DNA of 58,640 nucleotides. Origin: Actinomycetes bacterium. Its GTDB lineage: Bacteria; Actinomycetota; Acidimicrobiia; Acidimicrobiales; RAAP-2. The stretch covers positions 1 through 58,640 of the forward strand of contig JAKBNI010000003.1 in NCBI GenBank assembly GCA_021831125.1, given 5' to 3'. Shown piece by piece: positions 9,598 through 17,900 of the stretch; positions within the stretch are counted from its first letter, which is position 1; each line of letters begins with the position of its first letter. The translations under genes and the position numbers were made by a program. A model generated the notes under the pieces. That model made no database searches. It was not told where the DNA came from and was given only the letters and a program-made list of their open reading frames with translations.

Positions 9598-9978
9598 ATG
9601 GGGCTGCGGGTCCAGAACGTCTCCTTCGACTGCTCGGACCCGGCGGCGCTCGCGCGCTTCTGGTCCGAGGCCCTGGGCTGGCGGATCACCTACGAGGAAG
9701 ACGAGGAGATCGTGCTGGAGCCGCCCGCGGGGTCGGCCGAGGAGGGCGTCGTCCCCGACATCCTGTTCCTGCCCGTGCCCGAGGGCAAGGTGGTGAAGAA
9801 CCGCGTGCACCTCGACCTGCGCCCGGTCGACCAGGCCCACGAGGTGGGCCGGCTCGAGGCGCTCGGGGCCCAGCGCGTCGACGTCGGTCAGGACGACTCG
9901 GTCACCTGGGTCGTGATGGCCGACCCCGAAGGCAACGAGTTCTGCGTGCTGCGGGCCCGCGCCCCCGGGGAGGCCTAG
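9598..9978 (+). CDS. VOC superfamily (glyoxalase-like) protein
   Basis: The protein has 126 residues and one complete vicinal-oxygen-chelate fold of two beta-alpha-beta-beta-beta units. It begins with VQNVSFDCSDPAALARFWSEALGW and ends with VVMADPEGNEFCVLRA, the typical last strand. It matches the glyoxalase-like family PF18029 common in Actinobacteria. Candidate metal ligands are His in RVHLDL and Glu in GNEF. The function is unknown; relatives include resistance and detoxification proteins, and many have no proven reaction. The stop overlaps the end of the convergent XRE-cupin gene by 4 bp. Confidence 0.82.
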   Translation: MGLRVQNVSFDCSDPAALARFWSEALGWRITYEEDEEIVLEPPAGSAEEGVVPDILFLPVPEGKVVKNRVHLDLRPVDQAHEVGRLEALGAQRVDVGQDDSVTWVVMADPEGNEFCVLRARAPGEA

Positions 9979-10742
9979 GGCCGCAGGAACTCGAGGTTGA
10001 CCCAGATCGCCTCGACCGGCTCGTCACCGATGTTGGCGAGGCGGTGGGGCCGGCTGGAGTCGAAGGAGATCGAGTCGCCCGCGCGCAGCACGTGGGTGTG
10101 GAAGCCGAGGGTGACCTCAAGGGTGCCCTTCATGACGAAGCCGTACTCGGTGCCCACGTGGCGAATCAGTCGCTCGTCGAGCGTCGAGCTGCCCCCGACC
10201 TCGTAGCGCACGAACATGAAGTCGGTCTTGTCGTGGCGGGCGGTGAGCGACTCCCAGGTGACCCCGGAGTCGAGCACCAGCACGCGGCGCTCGTCGGGGT
10301 GCACCACGGGCGAGTCCCCGTTCTCGGCGCCCGGCTCGACGCTGCGCGCCGTGGCGGCCCCGTCGCGCCACTCGTTCCGCGAGGCGTCGGTACCCGCGGC
10401 GTGGTCACGGGGCGGGTCGCCGGCGGCGAACAGCTCGTCGAGGGAGAGGTCGAGGGCCGCGCAGATCGAGTAGAAGGTCGCCACCGACGGCTGGGCCTTG
10501 CCGGTCTCGAGCTGGGAAATGAACGACGCCGAGACGTCGAGGTCGCGGGCGAACTGGCGAAGGGAGATACCGAGCGCCTCTCGCCGGGCCCGGAGCCGGG
10601 CCCCCACGACGCCCGAGGCCAGGCGGTTCGTCGGGGTAAGGGGGGCCTTCGCGCCGTTGCGCGCGCGGCCGTTGCGCGAGGGGGTCTCGGACGGGGCCGG
10701 CCGATTCGAGGGCTGGGTGGCGGATCTCTTCGTTGTCGCCAT
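9975..10742 (-). CDS. XRE-family transcriptional regulator with C-terminal cupin
   Basis: The protein has 255 residues. A basic, disordered N-terminus (1-40) is followed by a helix-turn-helix of XRE type (about 47-103; LRQFARDLDVSASFISQLETGKAQPS). An Ala/Gly linker and a cupin sensor domain (about 175-250; EYGFVMKGTLEVTLGFHTHVLRAGDSISFDSSRPHR) complete it. Such XRE-cupin proteins (PuuR/SutR-like) usually control neighbouring catabolic or transport genes in response to a small ligand bound in the cupin. ATG 10742 has a GGAAGG/GGAG ribosome site; the frame stays open upstream but is antisense to nothing meaningful. It is the best candidate regulator of the 10-19 kb catabolic island. Confidence 0.87.
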   Translation of the reverse strand: MATTKRSATQPSNRPAPSETPSRNGRARNGAKAPLTPTNRLASGVVGARLRARREALGISLRQFARDLDVSASFISQLETGKAQPSVATFYSICAALDLSLDELFAAGDPPRDHAAGTDASRNEWRDGAATARSVEPGAENGDSPVVHPDERRVLVLDSGVTWESLTARHDKTDFMFVRYEVGGSSTLDERLIRHVGTEYGFVMKGTLEVTLGFHTHVLRAGDSISFDSSRPHRLANIGDEPVEAIWVNLEFLRP

Positions 10743-10795
10743 CTCCGACCCTTCCTCACTCGTGCGCCCGCGACCGCTCACACTACCGGCGCCCG

Positions 10796-11695
10796 TCATC
10801 CCCCCAGCTTGGTGGCGAGGTGCTCCCACTCGCGGCTGAAGCGGTACGAGTGGCGAGCCGGCGGCTGGGGCGCCTGGACTTCGATCCAGCGCACCAGTTC
10901 CTCCCCGCGGTTCTCGAAGCCGTGGTCGGCCCCCACGCCGCACCAGAGGACGTCCCCGGGGCCGAAGTCGATCTCCTCCCCGTCGACCAGGGCGTGGACC
11001 CGACCGAGCAAGAAGACGTAGGCCTCCTCGAAGGGGTGGTCGTGGGGGTGGGCGATCGCGGTGGGCTGATAGTCGACCATGAACATGGTGTGAAGTTGGG
11101 CGCCGGTGTTCTGGTCGAGGAGCATCTTGACCCCGATCCCGCTGTAGGCGAGCAGCGCCGTGGCCATCGACGGCGAGACGGTGGGCGCGTTGACGTCGGA
11201 GCCACCAGCGAGGCGGCGTAGGTCCATCGAGGAGGCGTCGAAGCGTACGGCGTTGCGGTTGCGCGGGTCGCGCATGTCGGGCACGACGGGCTCGGCACCG
11301 GTGAGGGCCTCGCGGGTGAAGAAGGTGTCGCGACGCCGGCCGTCGTCGATCTCGCCGGGGGCGACCATGTGGAGCCACCGGGCCGGTCCCCCTACCGCCG
11401 CCACGGCGTAGACCTCTCCGACGGGCAGCACCATGCAGTGGTCGGGCCCGAGGTGGGTCACCCGGCCGAGGGTGGTCACCGCAAGTGTCCCGGAGAGGAC
11501 GTAGACGCTCGTCTCGTGGGAGTGCACGACGGCGTCGATCGACCCGCCGGCCTCGAGCTGGCCCACGCTCAGCGTGAGGTGCGCCGAACCGCTGTGGCGG
11601 CTGAAGAGGACCTGGCGTCGGTAGCCCGAGGAGTGGTCGGCGTACTCGCGTGGGACTTCGGCCTGGTGGTCGTCGATGCGGGCGGTGGCGTACAC
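10796..11695 (-). CDS. Bicupin protein (ureidoglycine aminohydrolase-like)
   Basis: The protein has 299 residues and two cupin domains. The first (about 40-115) has HSHETSVYVLSG but lacks a clear downstream Glu and His, so its metal site is probably degenerate. The second (about 185-275) has HPHDHPFEEAYVFLLG and GADHGFEN, a full His-His-Glu-His metal set. The overall layout resembles AllE/UGHY-type bicupins that act on ureidoglycine or related nitrogen compounds, but close family membership is uncertain. It is cytosolic, with no signal peptide. GTG 11695 lies 2 bp after the SDR stop, so the two genes form an operon. Its role is presumably a hydrolase or isomerase step in the island pathway. 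Confidence 0.72.
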   Translation of the reverse strand: MYATARIDDHQAEVPREYADHSSGYRRQVLFSRHSGSAHLTLSVGQLEAGGSIDAVVHSHETSVYVLSGTLAVTTLGRVTHLGPDHCMVLPVGEVYAVAAVGGPARWLHMVAPGEIDDGRRRDTFFTREALTGAEPVVPDMRDPRNRNAVRFDASSMDLRRLAGGSDVNAPTVSPSMATALLAYSGIGVKMLLDQNTGAQLHTMFMVDYQPTAIAHPHDHPFEEAYVFLLGRVHALVDGEEIDFGPGDVLWCGVGADHGFENRGEELVRWIEVQAPQPPARHSYRFSREWEHLATKLGG

Positions 11696-11697
11696 GG

Positions 11698-12402
11698 CTA
11701 CTTCCGGAGCCAGCCGCCGTCGACGGCGAGGTTCACGCCGTTAACGCCCTGGTTGTCGAGGAGAAACACCACCGCGTCGACGATCTCGCCCATCGTCACC
11801 AGGCGGCCCAGTGGGGTGCGGCTCACGATCCCGGAGTTGTCCTTGTCCTCCCAGTACGGGCTGTCGCCGACGATTCCCGGGTGGACCGCGTTGACGCGCA
11901 CCGGGGCGAGCTCGCACGAGAGGGAGTGGACCATGCCCACGACGCCGCCGTTCACCGTGGACACGGTGGTCGAGCCCGGGTAGGGGCGCTCCAGGGCCAG
12001 GCCGCCGAAGAGCACGACCGACGCCTCGGGACCGAAGCGGTCGAGGAGCTGGTGAATGGCCTCGGTGTAGCCAACGAGTTTGAGGGTGACCAGGCGAAGA
12101 GCGCGCTCGACCGAGTACTCCTTGATCGAGTTGGCGTCGCGCTCGATGGCCCCGATGACGAGGTCGTCGACGTGGGGTACCCCGGCCAGCGCCGAGCCGA
12201 GGGCCGCCGGCTCCGAGAGGTCCAGGGCGAGCGGGTGGCTGTCCCCTCCGACCTCGGCGACCGCGCGCCGGGCGCTCTCCATGGTGCGTCCCGAGAGGTA
12301 CACCGTCGACCCCTGGGCGACGAGCGACTTCACGAGCTCTTTGCCGATGCCCTGGGTCCCCCCGAGCACGACGGCGACGCGCCCCGACCTGTCTCTGGCC
12401 AT
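11698..12402 (-). CDS. SDR-fold protein lacking the catalytic tetrad
   Basis: The protein has 234 residues and a Rossmann fold. VVLGGTQGIGKELV matches the NAD(P)-binding glycine-rich loop, and APVRVNAVHPGIV and GVNLAVDGGWL are SDR landmarks. The YxxxK position, found by aligning VVGMVHSLSCELAP with the usual post-Lys helix, reads V147-S-T-V-N151, and the catalytic Ser position is Gly133. Tyr, Lys and Ser are all absent, so classical SDR oxidoreduction is unlikely. It may be a binding, isomerase or structural member of the pathway. The ATG at 12402 is chosen for its GGGGGGA ribosome site; another ATG at 12435 lacks one and lies inside an operator-like repeat. It is the first gene of the minus-strand operon with the bicupin. 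Confidence 0.78.
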   Translation of the reverse strand: MARDRSGRVAVVLGGTQGIGKELVKSLVAQGSTVYLSGRTMESARRAVAEVGGDSHPLALDLSEPAALGSALAGVPHVDDLVIGAIERDANSIKEYSVERALRLVTLKLVGYTEAIHQLLDRFGPEASVVLFGGLALERPYPGSTTVSTVNGGVVGMVHSLSCELAPVRVNAVHPGIVGDSPYWEDKDNSGIVSRTPLGRLVTMGEIVDAVVFLLDNQGVNGVNLAVDGGWLRK

Positions 12403-12416
12403 CCGATCCCCCCAAC

Positions 12417-12436
12417 GTTCAGTGAAGTTGAACATA
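12417..12436. promoter_or_regulatory. Operator-like inverted repeat upstream of the SDR gene
   Basis: GTTCA at 12417-12421 and TGAAC at 12429-12433 form an inverted repeat with 7-bp spacing; inside it TTCAGTGAA is itself palindromic. It overlaps TATGTT (minus strand, 12436-12431), a candidate -10 for the SDR-bicupin operon. It shares the GTTCAnTGAA core with the site at 14122-14132, so one regulator may bind both. Confidence 0.45.
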
Positions 12437-12558
12437 TCGCACCGTGATGGCCGTTGGCGAGGGGAGGCCCGGGCGGGCAAGGGGCCCAATCGGTGCGGCG
12501 CGAGGAGGGGTGGTCGGGCCGACCCGGCACGCCGGGAGGGTCGTGCGTGCAGTAATCA

Positions 12559-12586
12559 TTGACAGCACTTAACACGGTGCTACGCT
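12559..12586 (+). promoter_or_regulatory. Promoter of the amidohydrolase gene
   Basis: TTGACA at 12559-12564, a 16-bp spacer and TACGCT at 12581-12586, with an extended -10 TG. The spacer contains the inverted repeat AGCAC (12564-12568) / GTGCT (12577-12581), a possible operator. The expected transcript has a short leader of about 24 nt carrying GGGGGAGGGG before GTG 12617. Nothing else is seen in the 214-bp divergent region. Confidence 0.55.
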
Positions 12587-12616
12587 GCGCGCCACACCAC
12601 TTCTGGGGGAGGGGAC

Positions 12617-14059
12617 GTGACTGGTCCGGTCAATTCTCGTGGGGAGTCGCTCGAGCACGGGCGACCCGTCGTCATCCGACACGCCACCGTCGTCACCATG
12701 GACGGCCAGCACCGCGTGCACGGGGACAGCGACGTGCTGGTCGTCGACGGTTCGATCGCCGGGGTGGGGCCGGGCCTCGCCGCGCCCGAGGGTTCGCTCG
12801 AGATCGACGGCTCCCACGGGATCGTGATGCCGGGCATGGTCGACACGCACCGCCACATGTGGCAGACGGCCATGCGCGGCTACGGCGCGGACTGGACGTT
12901 GTCGCAGTACTTCGTCTGGTACTACCTCGAGCACGGCCGGAACTTCCGTCCCCAGGACGTCTACGCGGGCAACTTGCTCAGCGCCCTCGAGGCGCTCGAC
13001 GCCGGGGTCACGACGTCGGTCGACTGGTCTCACGGACTCCAGACCATCGAACACGCTGACGCCGCCGTCGACGCCCTCGAGGCGACCCCCGGGCGGTTCG
13101 TCCTCGCCTACGGCAACATCCAGCAGGGGCCCTGGGAGTGGACCGCGAACCCCGAGTTCCGCCGGTTCTACACGCGCCGCTTCGACGGCAAGGGGGACAT
13201 GCTCGGCTTCCAGATCGCCTTTGACGTGACCGGGGATCCCGAGTTCCCCGAGCGAGCCGCCTTCGCGGTGGCGAAGGACCTCGGGGTGACCGTCACCACC
13301 CACGCCGGGGTGTGGGGCGCCACGGGGGATACCTCGATCCAGCTCATGCACGACAACGGCTGCATGGACGACAAGGTGATCTTCGTCCACGCGAGCAGCC
13401 TGTCGGAGGACTCGTACCACCGCATCGCCGCCTCCGGGGGGCACGCGTCGGTCTCCACCGAGAGCGAGCAGAGCGCCGGCCAGGGCTACCCCTCCTCGTG
13501 GCGGCTGCGCCAGTTCGACATCCCCGTATCGCTCAGCCACGACACGACCGTGTGGTGGAGCGCCGACCTCTTCACGGCGATGCGCACCACGGTGGGCGCC
13601 GACCGCTCGCGCCAGCACTTCGAGGCGCACGAGTCGGGCGACACGGTGACCAACCTCGACCTGCGCTGCGAGGAGGTCGTCGAGTGGGCGACGATGGGTG
13701 GCGCCCGCGCCCTCGACCTCGAAGGCGTGATCGGCTCGATCGAGGTGGGCAAGCGCGCTGACCTCGTGCTCGTGAAGAACGAGTACTCGCCGGTGATGTT
13801 CCCCATCGTGAACCCCTACGGGCACGTAGTCATGCAGGCCCAGCGCAACGAGGTCCACACGGTGCTCGTCGACGGCAACGTCGTCAAGACCGAGGGGCGC
13901 CTCGTCGGGGTGGACCTCGCCCACGTGCGCGACACGGTGGCCCAGACGGTCGAGTACCTGGCCGACACCCTCGGTGCGGAGGCCTGGCGGGGGGGCATGC
14001 ACCCGGAAGTCCCCGAGCGCCAGAAGCGCGAGAACCCCTACCAGTACACGAAGAAGTAG
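12617..14059 (+). CDS. Amidohydrolase (cytosine/guanine deaminase-like, TRZ/ATZ family)
   Basis: The protein has 480 residues. An N-terminal beta-sandwich (VVIRHATVVTMDG) leads into a TIM barrel with a mononuclear metal set: His78 and His80 in VDTHRHMW, His229 in VTTHAGVW, His258 in FVHAS and Asp309 in SLSHDTTVWW. It ends with the second half of the sandwich (IEVGKRADLVLVKN). This is the pattern of deaminases and chlorohydrolases acting on cyclic C-N compounds (guanine, SAH/MTA, triazines). The most likely reaction is hydrolytic deamination of a heterocycle. GTG 12617 follows a strong GGGGGAGGGG site. It sits 217 bp before an ABC importer reading the same way, so the importer probably supplies its substrate. 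Confidence 0.85.
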   Translation: MTGPVNSRGESLEHGRPVVIRHATVVTMDGQHRVHGDSDVLVVDGSIAGVGPGLAAPEGSLEIDGSHGIVMPGMVDTHRHMWQTAMRGYGADWTLSQYFVWYYLEHGRNFRPQDVYAGNLLSALEALDAGVTTSVDWSHGLQTIEHADAAVDALEATPGRFVLAYGNIQQGPWEWTANPEFRRFYTRRFDGKGDMLGFQIAFDVTGDPEFPERAAFAVAKDLGVTVTTHAGVWGATGDTSIQLMHDNGCMDDKVIFVHASSLSEDSYHRIAASGGHASVSTESEQSAGQGYPSSWRLRQFDIPVSLSHDTTVWWSADLFTAMRTTVGADRSRQHFEAHESGDTVTNLDLRCEEVVEWATMGGARALDLEGVIGSIEVGKRADLVLVKNEYSPVMFPIVNPYGHVVMQAQRNEVHTVLVDGNVVKTEGRLVGVDLAHVRDTVAQTVEYLADTLGAEAWRGGMHPEVPERQKRENPYQYTKK

Positions 14060-14114
14060 CCCTTCCCGCGAGGCCGCCCGCGGCGTCCGCAGGCCGTGCA
14101 GTGTTCACTATAGG

Positions 14115-14143
14115 TTGACACGTTCATTGAACATGGCTACTGT
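14115..14143 (+). promoter_or_regulatory. Promoter of the ABC importer operon with operator in the spacer
   Basis: A perfect TTGACA (14115-14120), a 17-bp spacer and TACTGT (14138-14143). The spacer contains the 11-bp palindrome GTTCATTGAAC (14122-14132), and another half-site GTTCA lies at 14103-14107. A repressor bound here would block RNA polymerase directly. Confidence 0.6.
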
Positions 14144-14144
14144 C

Positions 14145-14159
14145 ACTGCCCAAGGCAGT
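14145..14159 (+). promoter_or_regulatory. Stem-loop at the 5' end of the importer mRNA leader
   Basis: ACTGCC, CAA, GGCAGT form a perfect 6-bp stem at the predicted transcription start. About 120 nt of GC-rich untranslated leader follow before the ribosome site AAGGGGGGA and ATG 14277. It may protect the mRNA end or be a second operator. Confidence 0.4.
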
Positions 14160-14276
14160 ACGCCCGGGGCGGCTGCGGGTCGGGGGGATCGAGTCGGCGA
14201 GCCTCACGTCGCGCGGGCGCGCCGGGAGCATCAGCGTCGAGGGCAGGGTGCGCTCGGCCACTCAAGGGGGGATTCC

Positions 14277-15293
14277 ATGGTTAGAAGCAGATGGCGTCGC
14301 GGCGTGGTCGCGACGACGGGCGCGATGCTCGCGTTGGCCTCGGTCGGCGTCGGCTTCAGCGCGACGGCCCAGGCCGCCACCAAGCACAAGGCGCCCAAGC
14401 ACATCCGGGTGGCGTACCTGTCCTACGCCCTGGCGAACAGTTACGACGCACCGATGCTGGCCGCCGCCAAGGCGGTCGCCGCGGCCGACGGTGTCGCGGT
14501 GACGGTGTTCGACGCGAACAACTCCTACACGACCCAGGTGGCCCAGCTCCAGGACGTCATCAACTCGGGCCAGTACCAGGGCGTGATCACCCAGCCGATC
14601 TACGGGGCGGCGCTCGTGCCCGCCGTGAAGAAGGCGCTGGCCAAGCACATCAAGGTCGTGAACATCGACCAGATCCTGGGCTCGAACTACGCGAGTGACG
14701 GCATCGAGGTGAAGGGCCTGTCGGCGAACGTGGTCTTCTTCCCCTCGAAGATCGGCAGCCAGCTCGCGCAGTTGACGCTCCAGGCCTGCGGATCGGCGTC
14801 GCCGTGCAAGGTGGGGCTCGTGCACAACTTCGAGGGCTACGAGCCGGACTCGGAGATCACCAAGACCTTCACCGCCGGACTGGGCACCAAGGCGACGATC
14901 GTCGACCAGGTGGACGGACAGTACAACCAGGCGACGGCGCTCACCCAGGTCCAGGACATGCTGGTGGCCAACCCCGACGTCAACGTGATCGTCGGCTCGG
15001 ACCAGGACTGCGAGGGCGCCCAGGCGGCGCTGGCTGCGGCGAAGAACACCACGACCAAGCTCGTCTGCTACGGCGCGAGCGCGGCGGGGCTCGCGGGCGT
15101 GAAGAGCGGTGCGTGGTTCGCCGACGTCGCTCAGGCGCCGGCCTCCGAGGGTCAGCTGGGCATGATCGCGCTCATCAAGGCGATCCGCACGGGCAAGAAC
15201 TCCGGTGTCATCAACCCCGTGGCGAAGCTGCCGGACAACGGCGTCCTCACCAAGGCGACGGTCGGCAAGTTCACGGCGCAGTGGCCGGGTTGA
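14277..15293 (+). CDS. Ribose-type ABC importer, periplasmic substrate-binding protein
   Basis: The protein has 338 residues. A basic start and the hydrophobic segment ATTGAMLALASVGVGFSATA form a Sec signal peptide, with cleavage likely near AQA-A; no lipobox Cys is present. The mature part is a type-1 periplasmic binding fold (Peripla_BP_4). Family elements include RVAYLSYALANSYDAPMLAAAK, GVITQPIYGAALVPAVKKA and NVIVGSDQDCEGAQAAL. Members of this class bind sugars, autoinducer-2, purines or other small polar ligands. Being downstream of an amidohydrolase, a nitrogenous ligand is as likely as a sugar. The ATG 14277 is preceded by AAGGGGGGA at good spacing. It heads a four-gene operon with ATPase, permease and M24 protein. 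Confidence 0.88.
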   Translation: MVRSRWRRGVVATTGAMLALASVGVGFSATAQAATKHKAPKHIRVAYLSYALANSYDAPMLAAAKAVAAADGVAVTVFDANNSYTTQVAQLQDVINSGQYQGVITQPIYGAALVPAVKKALAKHIKVVNIDQILGSNYASDGIEVKGLSANVVFFPSKIGSQLAQLTLQACGSASPCKVGLVHNFEGYEPDSEITKTFTAGLGTKATIVDQVDGQYNQATALTQVQDMLVANPDVNVIVGSDQDCEGAQAALAAAKNTTTKLVCYGASAAGLAGVKSGAWFADVAQAPASEGQLGMIALIKAIRTGKNSGVINPVAKLPDNGVLTKATVGKFTAQWPG

Positions 15294-15319
15294 GCGTCCG
15301 CTCCTAGCCCGCAGCTGAC

Positions 15320-16873
15320 GTGACCACCGGCACGTTCGAGGACACCCCCCGGGCCGCGAGGACCCCCGGCGACGACCTGGTCGTCGCCGGGGTGTCCAAG
15401 CGCTTCGGGGGCGTCCCGGCGCTCACGGACGTGTCGCTCACGGTGCGCGCGGGCACGGTGCACGCCCTGATCGGCGAGAACGGCGCGGGGAAGTCGACCC
15501 TGGGCAAGATCGTCTCGGGGGTCCTCACCCCCGACGAGGGCTCGGTCCGCCTCGGTGGGGTCGAGCTCGCCCTGCGCTCGCCGCGCGACGCCCTCGCCCG
15601 GGGCATCGTCACCATCGCCCAGGAGCTGGCGATCGTCCCGGGGCTCACGGTGGCCGAGAACGTCTACCTCGGCGTCGAGGCCCACCGTGGGGGCTTCGTG
15701 CGACGGCGCGAAGCGCGACGACGCTTCGCCGAGCTGGCCGAGCGGGTCGGCTTCCACCTCTCACCGGACTGGCTCGCCGGCCAGCTCACGACGGCCGACC
15801 AACAGAAGGTCGAGATTATGCGCGCGCTCAGCCGCGACGCGTCGATTGTCATCATGGACGAGCCCACCGCCGCCCTGGCCGAGCACGAGACGGCGGCCCT
15901 GCACGCGATCATCCGCTCACTCGCGCGCGAGGGCAAGTCGGTCATCCTCGTGTCACACTTCCTCTCCGAGGTCCTGGCCCTGGCCGACGAGATCACGACC
16001 TTGCGCGACGGCCGGGTCATCCGCAGCGTCGCCGCGGCCGACGCCACGGAGGAGACCCTCATCGAGGGCATGCTCGGGCGCTCGCTGGGGGCGGCCTTCC
16101 CGGAGAAGACCCCGCCCCCGTCCGACGCCGAGGTGGTGCTGAGCGTCGAGGGCCTCGTGGCGCCAGGGGTGCGCGACTGCTCGCTCGAGGTTCGCCGTGG
16201 CGAGATCGTCGGCATCGCCGGTCTGGTCGGGGCGGGCCGGTCCGAGCTCGCTCGGGCCATCTTCCGCGACGCGCGCGCCCAACGCGGCACCGTGCGCCTC
16301 GACGGGGCCGACCTATCCGCACGGGGCCCCCACCACTCGATCGAGCGCGGGCTCGCCTTCATCCCAGAGTCCCGAAAGGAGATGGGGCTTCTCGTGGGCC
16401 GCTCGGTCAAGGAGAACGTGTCGCTCGCGCGCCTCGACCTGGTGAGCCGCCTGGGGTGGGTCTCGGGCGCGCGCGAGCGCCGGGCCGTCGCGGCACTCCT
16501 CGAGCGCACCACGGTCAAGACGGCCAGCCTGCGCCTCCCGGTCTCGATGCTCTCGGGCGGCAACCAGCAGAAGATCCTCTTCGCCCGCGCGGTCATGTGC
16601 GGTCCTCGTGTGCTCATCGCCGACGAGCCGACCCGGGGCGTTGACGTCGGCTCCAAGCGCGCCATCTACGACCTCATCGCCGAGATGGCGCGCGAGGGAA
16701 TGGGGGTGGTCGTCATCTCCTCGGAGCTCGAAGAGGTGCTCGGCCTCGCCCACCGGGTGCTCGTGATGCGCCAGGGACGGATCGCGGCCGCGCTCGAGGG
16801 CGCCGCGATGAACCAGCAGGCGGTCCTCGCGGCCGCCTTCTCCGAGTCCAGCGACCACCAAGGAGTGCGATGA
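15320..16873 (+). CDS. Ribose-type ABC importer ATPase (RbsA/MglA-like, double ABC)
   Basis: The protein has 517 residues with two fused ABC cassettes. The first (about 15-240) has GENGAGKST and VIMDEPTAALAEHE but a weak signature (LTTADQQKVEIMRAL). The second (about 260-505) has a degenerate Walker A (GLVGAGRSE) and a good signature SGGNQQKILFARAV with Walker B VLIADEPTRGVDVG. This asymmetry is normal for RbsA/MglA proteins. It powers uptake of the ligand caught by the upstream binding protein. The GTG start at 15320 has only a weak ribosome site. The last codons overlap the permease start by 4 bp. Confidence 0.93.
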   Translation: MTTGTFEDTPRAARTPGDDLVVAGVSKRFGGVPALTDVSLTVRAGTVHALIGENGAGKSTLGKIVSGVLTPDEGSVRLGGVELALRSPRDALARGIVTIAQELAIVPGLTVAENVYLGVEAHRGGFVRRREARRRFAELAERVGFHLSPDWLAGQLTTADQQKVEIMRALSRDASIVIMDEPTAALAEHETAALHAIIRSLAREGKSVILVSHFLSEVLALADEITTLRDGRVIRSVAAADATEETLIEGMLGRSLGAAFPEKTPPPSDAEVVLSVEGLVAPGVRDCSLEVRRGEIVGIAGLVGAGRSELARAIFRDARAQRGTVRLDGADLSARGPHHSIERGLAFIPESRKEMGLLVGRSVKENVSLARLDLVSRLGWVSGARERRAVAALLERTTVKTASLRLPVSMLSGGNQQKILFARAVMCGPRVLIADEPTRGVDVGSKRAIYDLIAEMAREGMGVVVISSELEEVLGLAHRVLVMRQGRIAAALEGAAMNQQAVLAAAFSESSDHQGVR

Positions 16874-17877
16874 CCGTGACCGAGCAGCTCGAGGCGTCCC
16901 CGGGCGACGGGGGACGCGAGGGCACGGGCGAGGCGATGGCCCGGCTCCTCAAGTCCTGGCGCCTCGCGGGGATCTTCATCCCCTTCGTGATCCTCTTCGT
17001 CGTCCTGTCGATCACCAGCGCGCCGTTCCTGCACACCGCGAACTTGGTCAACATCCTCGACCAGCAGGCGTCCTACCTCGACATAGCCGCCGCGGGCACG
17101 CTGGTGCTGGTCGCCGGGGGCATCGACCTCTCGGTGGGGGCGACCTACGGGCTCACCACGGTGATCGCGGGTGAGCTCGCCCTCCACGGTCAGCCGGTGC
17201 TCGCGATCGTCCTGGCCGTGGGGGCCGGCCTGCTGGTGGGTCTCGTCAACGGCCTCATCGTGACGGTCCTGAAGATCAACCCCCTCATCGCGACCCTGGC
17301 GACGTCCTTCGTCATCGCCGGGGCGGCCCTCAAGGTGACCAGCGGTAACCTCATCGTCCTCTCGGCGACCTCGAGCTTCTTCAAGTTCGCCAACGCCCAG
17401 TTCCTCACCATCCCGAGCGCGGTGTGGATGTCGGTCGTCTTCGTCGCGGTGCTCGCGCTCTTGCTCGCGCGCACGACCTTCGGTCGTCACGTGGTCGCCG
17501 CGGGCGGCAACGCCGAGGCGGCCCGGCTGGCCGGTGTGCGGGTGAACCTGATCCGGGTGGTCACCTTCGTCATCTCGGGGGGCGCCGCGGGCCTCGGCGG
17601 GGTGATCGACACGTCCCGACTCCTTTCGGCCCAGGCGGGCAGCGGGGGGAGCCAGCTCGCCTTCACGGTGCTGGCGGGCATCGTGGTCGGCGGGACCTCT
17701 ATCGCCGGCGGCGAGGGGTCGGTCGTGCGCACCGCGATCGGGGTGCTCTTCATCGCCCTCATCGGCAACGGCTTCAACCTGCTCGGCGTCGATCCGCTCT
17801 ACCAGCAGATCGTGCTCGGGCTGCTGCTCATCGCGGCGGTCGCCCTGGACGTCTGGGCCCGTCGGCGCCGTCGATAA
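16870..17877 (+). CDS. Ribose-type ABC importer permease (RbsC-like)
   Basis: The protein has 335 residues with about eight to ten TM helices. A hydrophilic N-terminus of about 30 residues is followed by the family's DIAAAGTLVLVAGGIDLSVGATYGL region, GLVNGLIV..INPLIATLATS and TFGRHVVAAGGNAEAARLAGVRV, the standard RbsC cytoplasmic motif. It forms the membrane channel (as a homodimer) with the double ATPase encoded just upstream. The start overlaps the ATPase stop (ATGA), so expression is coupled. A 23-bp gap with GAGGAGGACAC leads to the M24 gene. Confidence 0.92.
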   Translation: MTVTEQLEASPGDGGREGTGEAMARLLKSWRLAGIFIPFVILFVVLSITSAPFLHTANLVNILDQQASYLDIAAAGTLVLVAGGIDLSVGATYGLTTVIAGELALHGQPVLAIVLAVGAGLLVGLVNGLIVTVLKINPLIATLATSFVIAGAALKVTSGNLIVLSATSSFFKFANAQFLTIPSAVWMSVVFVAVLALLLARTTFGRHVVAAGGNAEAARLAGVRVNLIRVVTFVISGGAAGLGGVIDTSRLLSAQAGSGGSQLAFTVLAGIVVGGTSIAGGEGSVVRTAIGVLFIALIGNGFNLLGVDPLYQQIVLGLLLIAAVALDVWARRRRR

Positions 17878-17900
17878 CGTCGCGTCACTGAGGAGGACAC

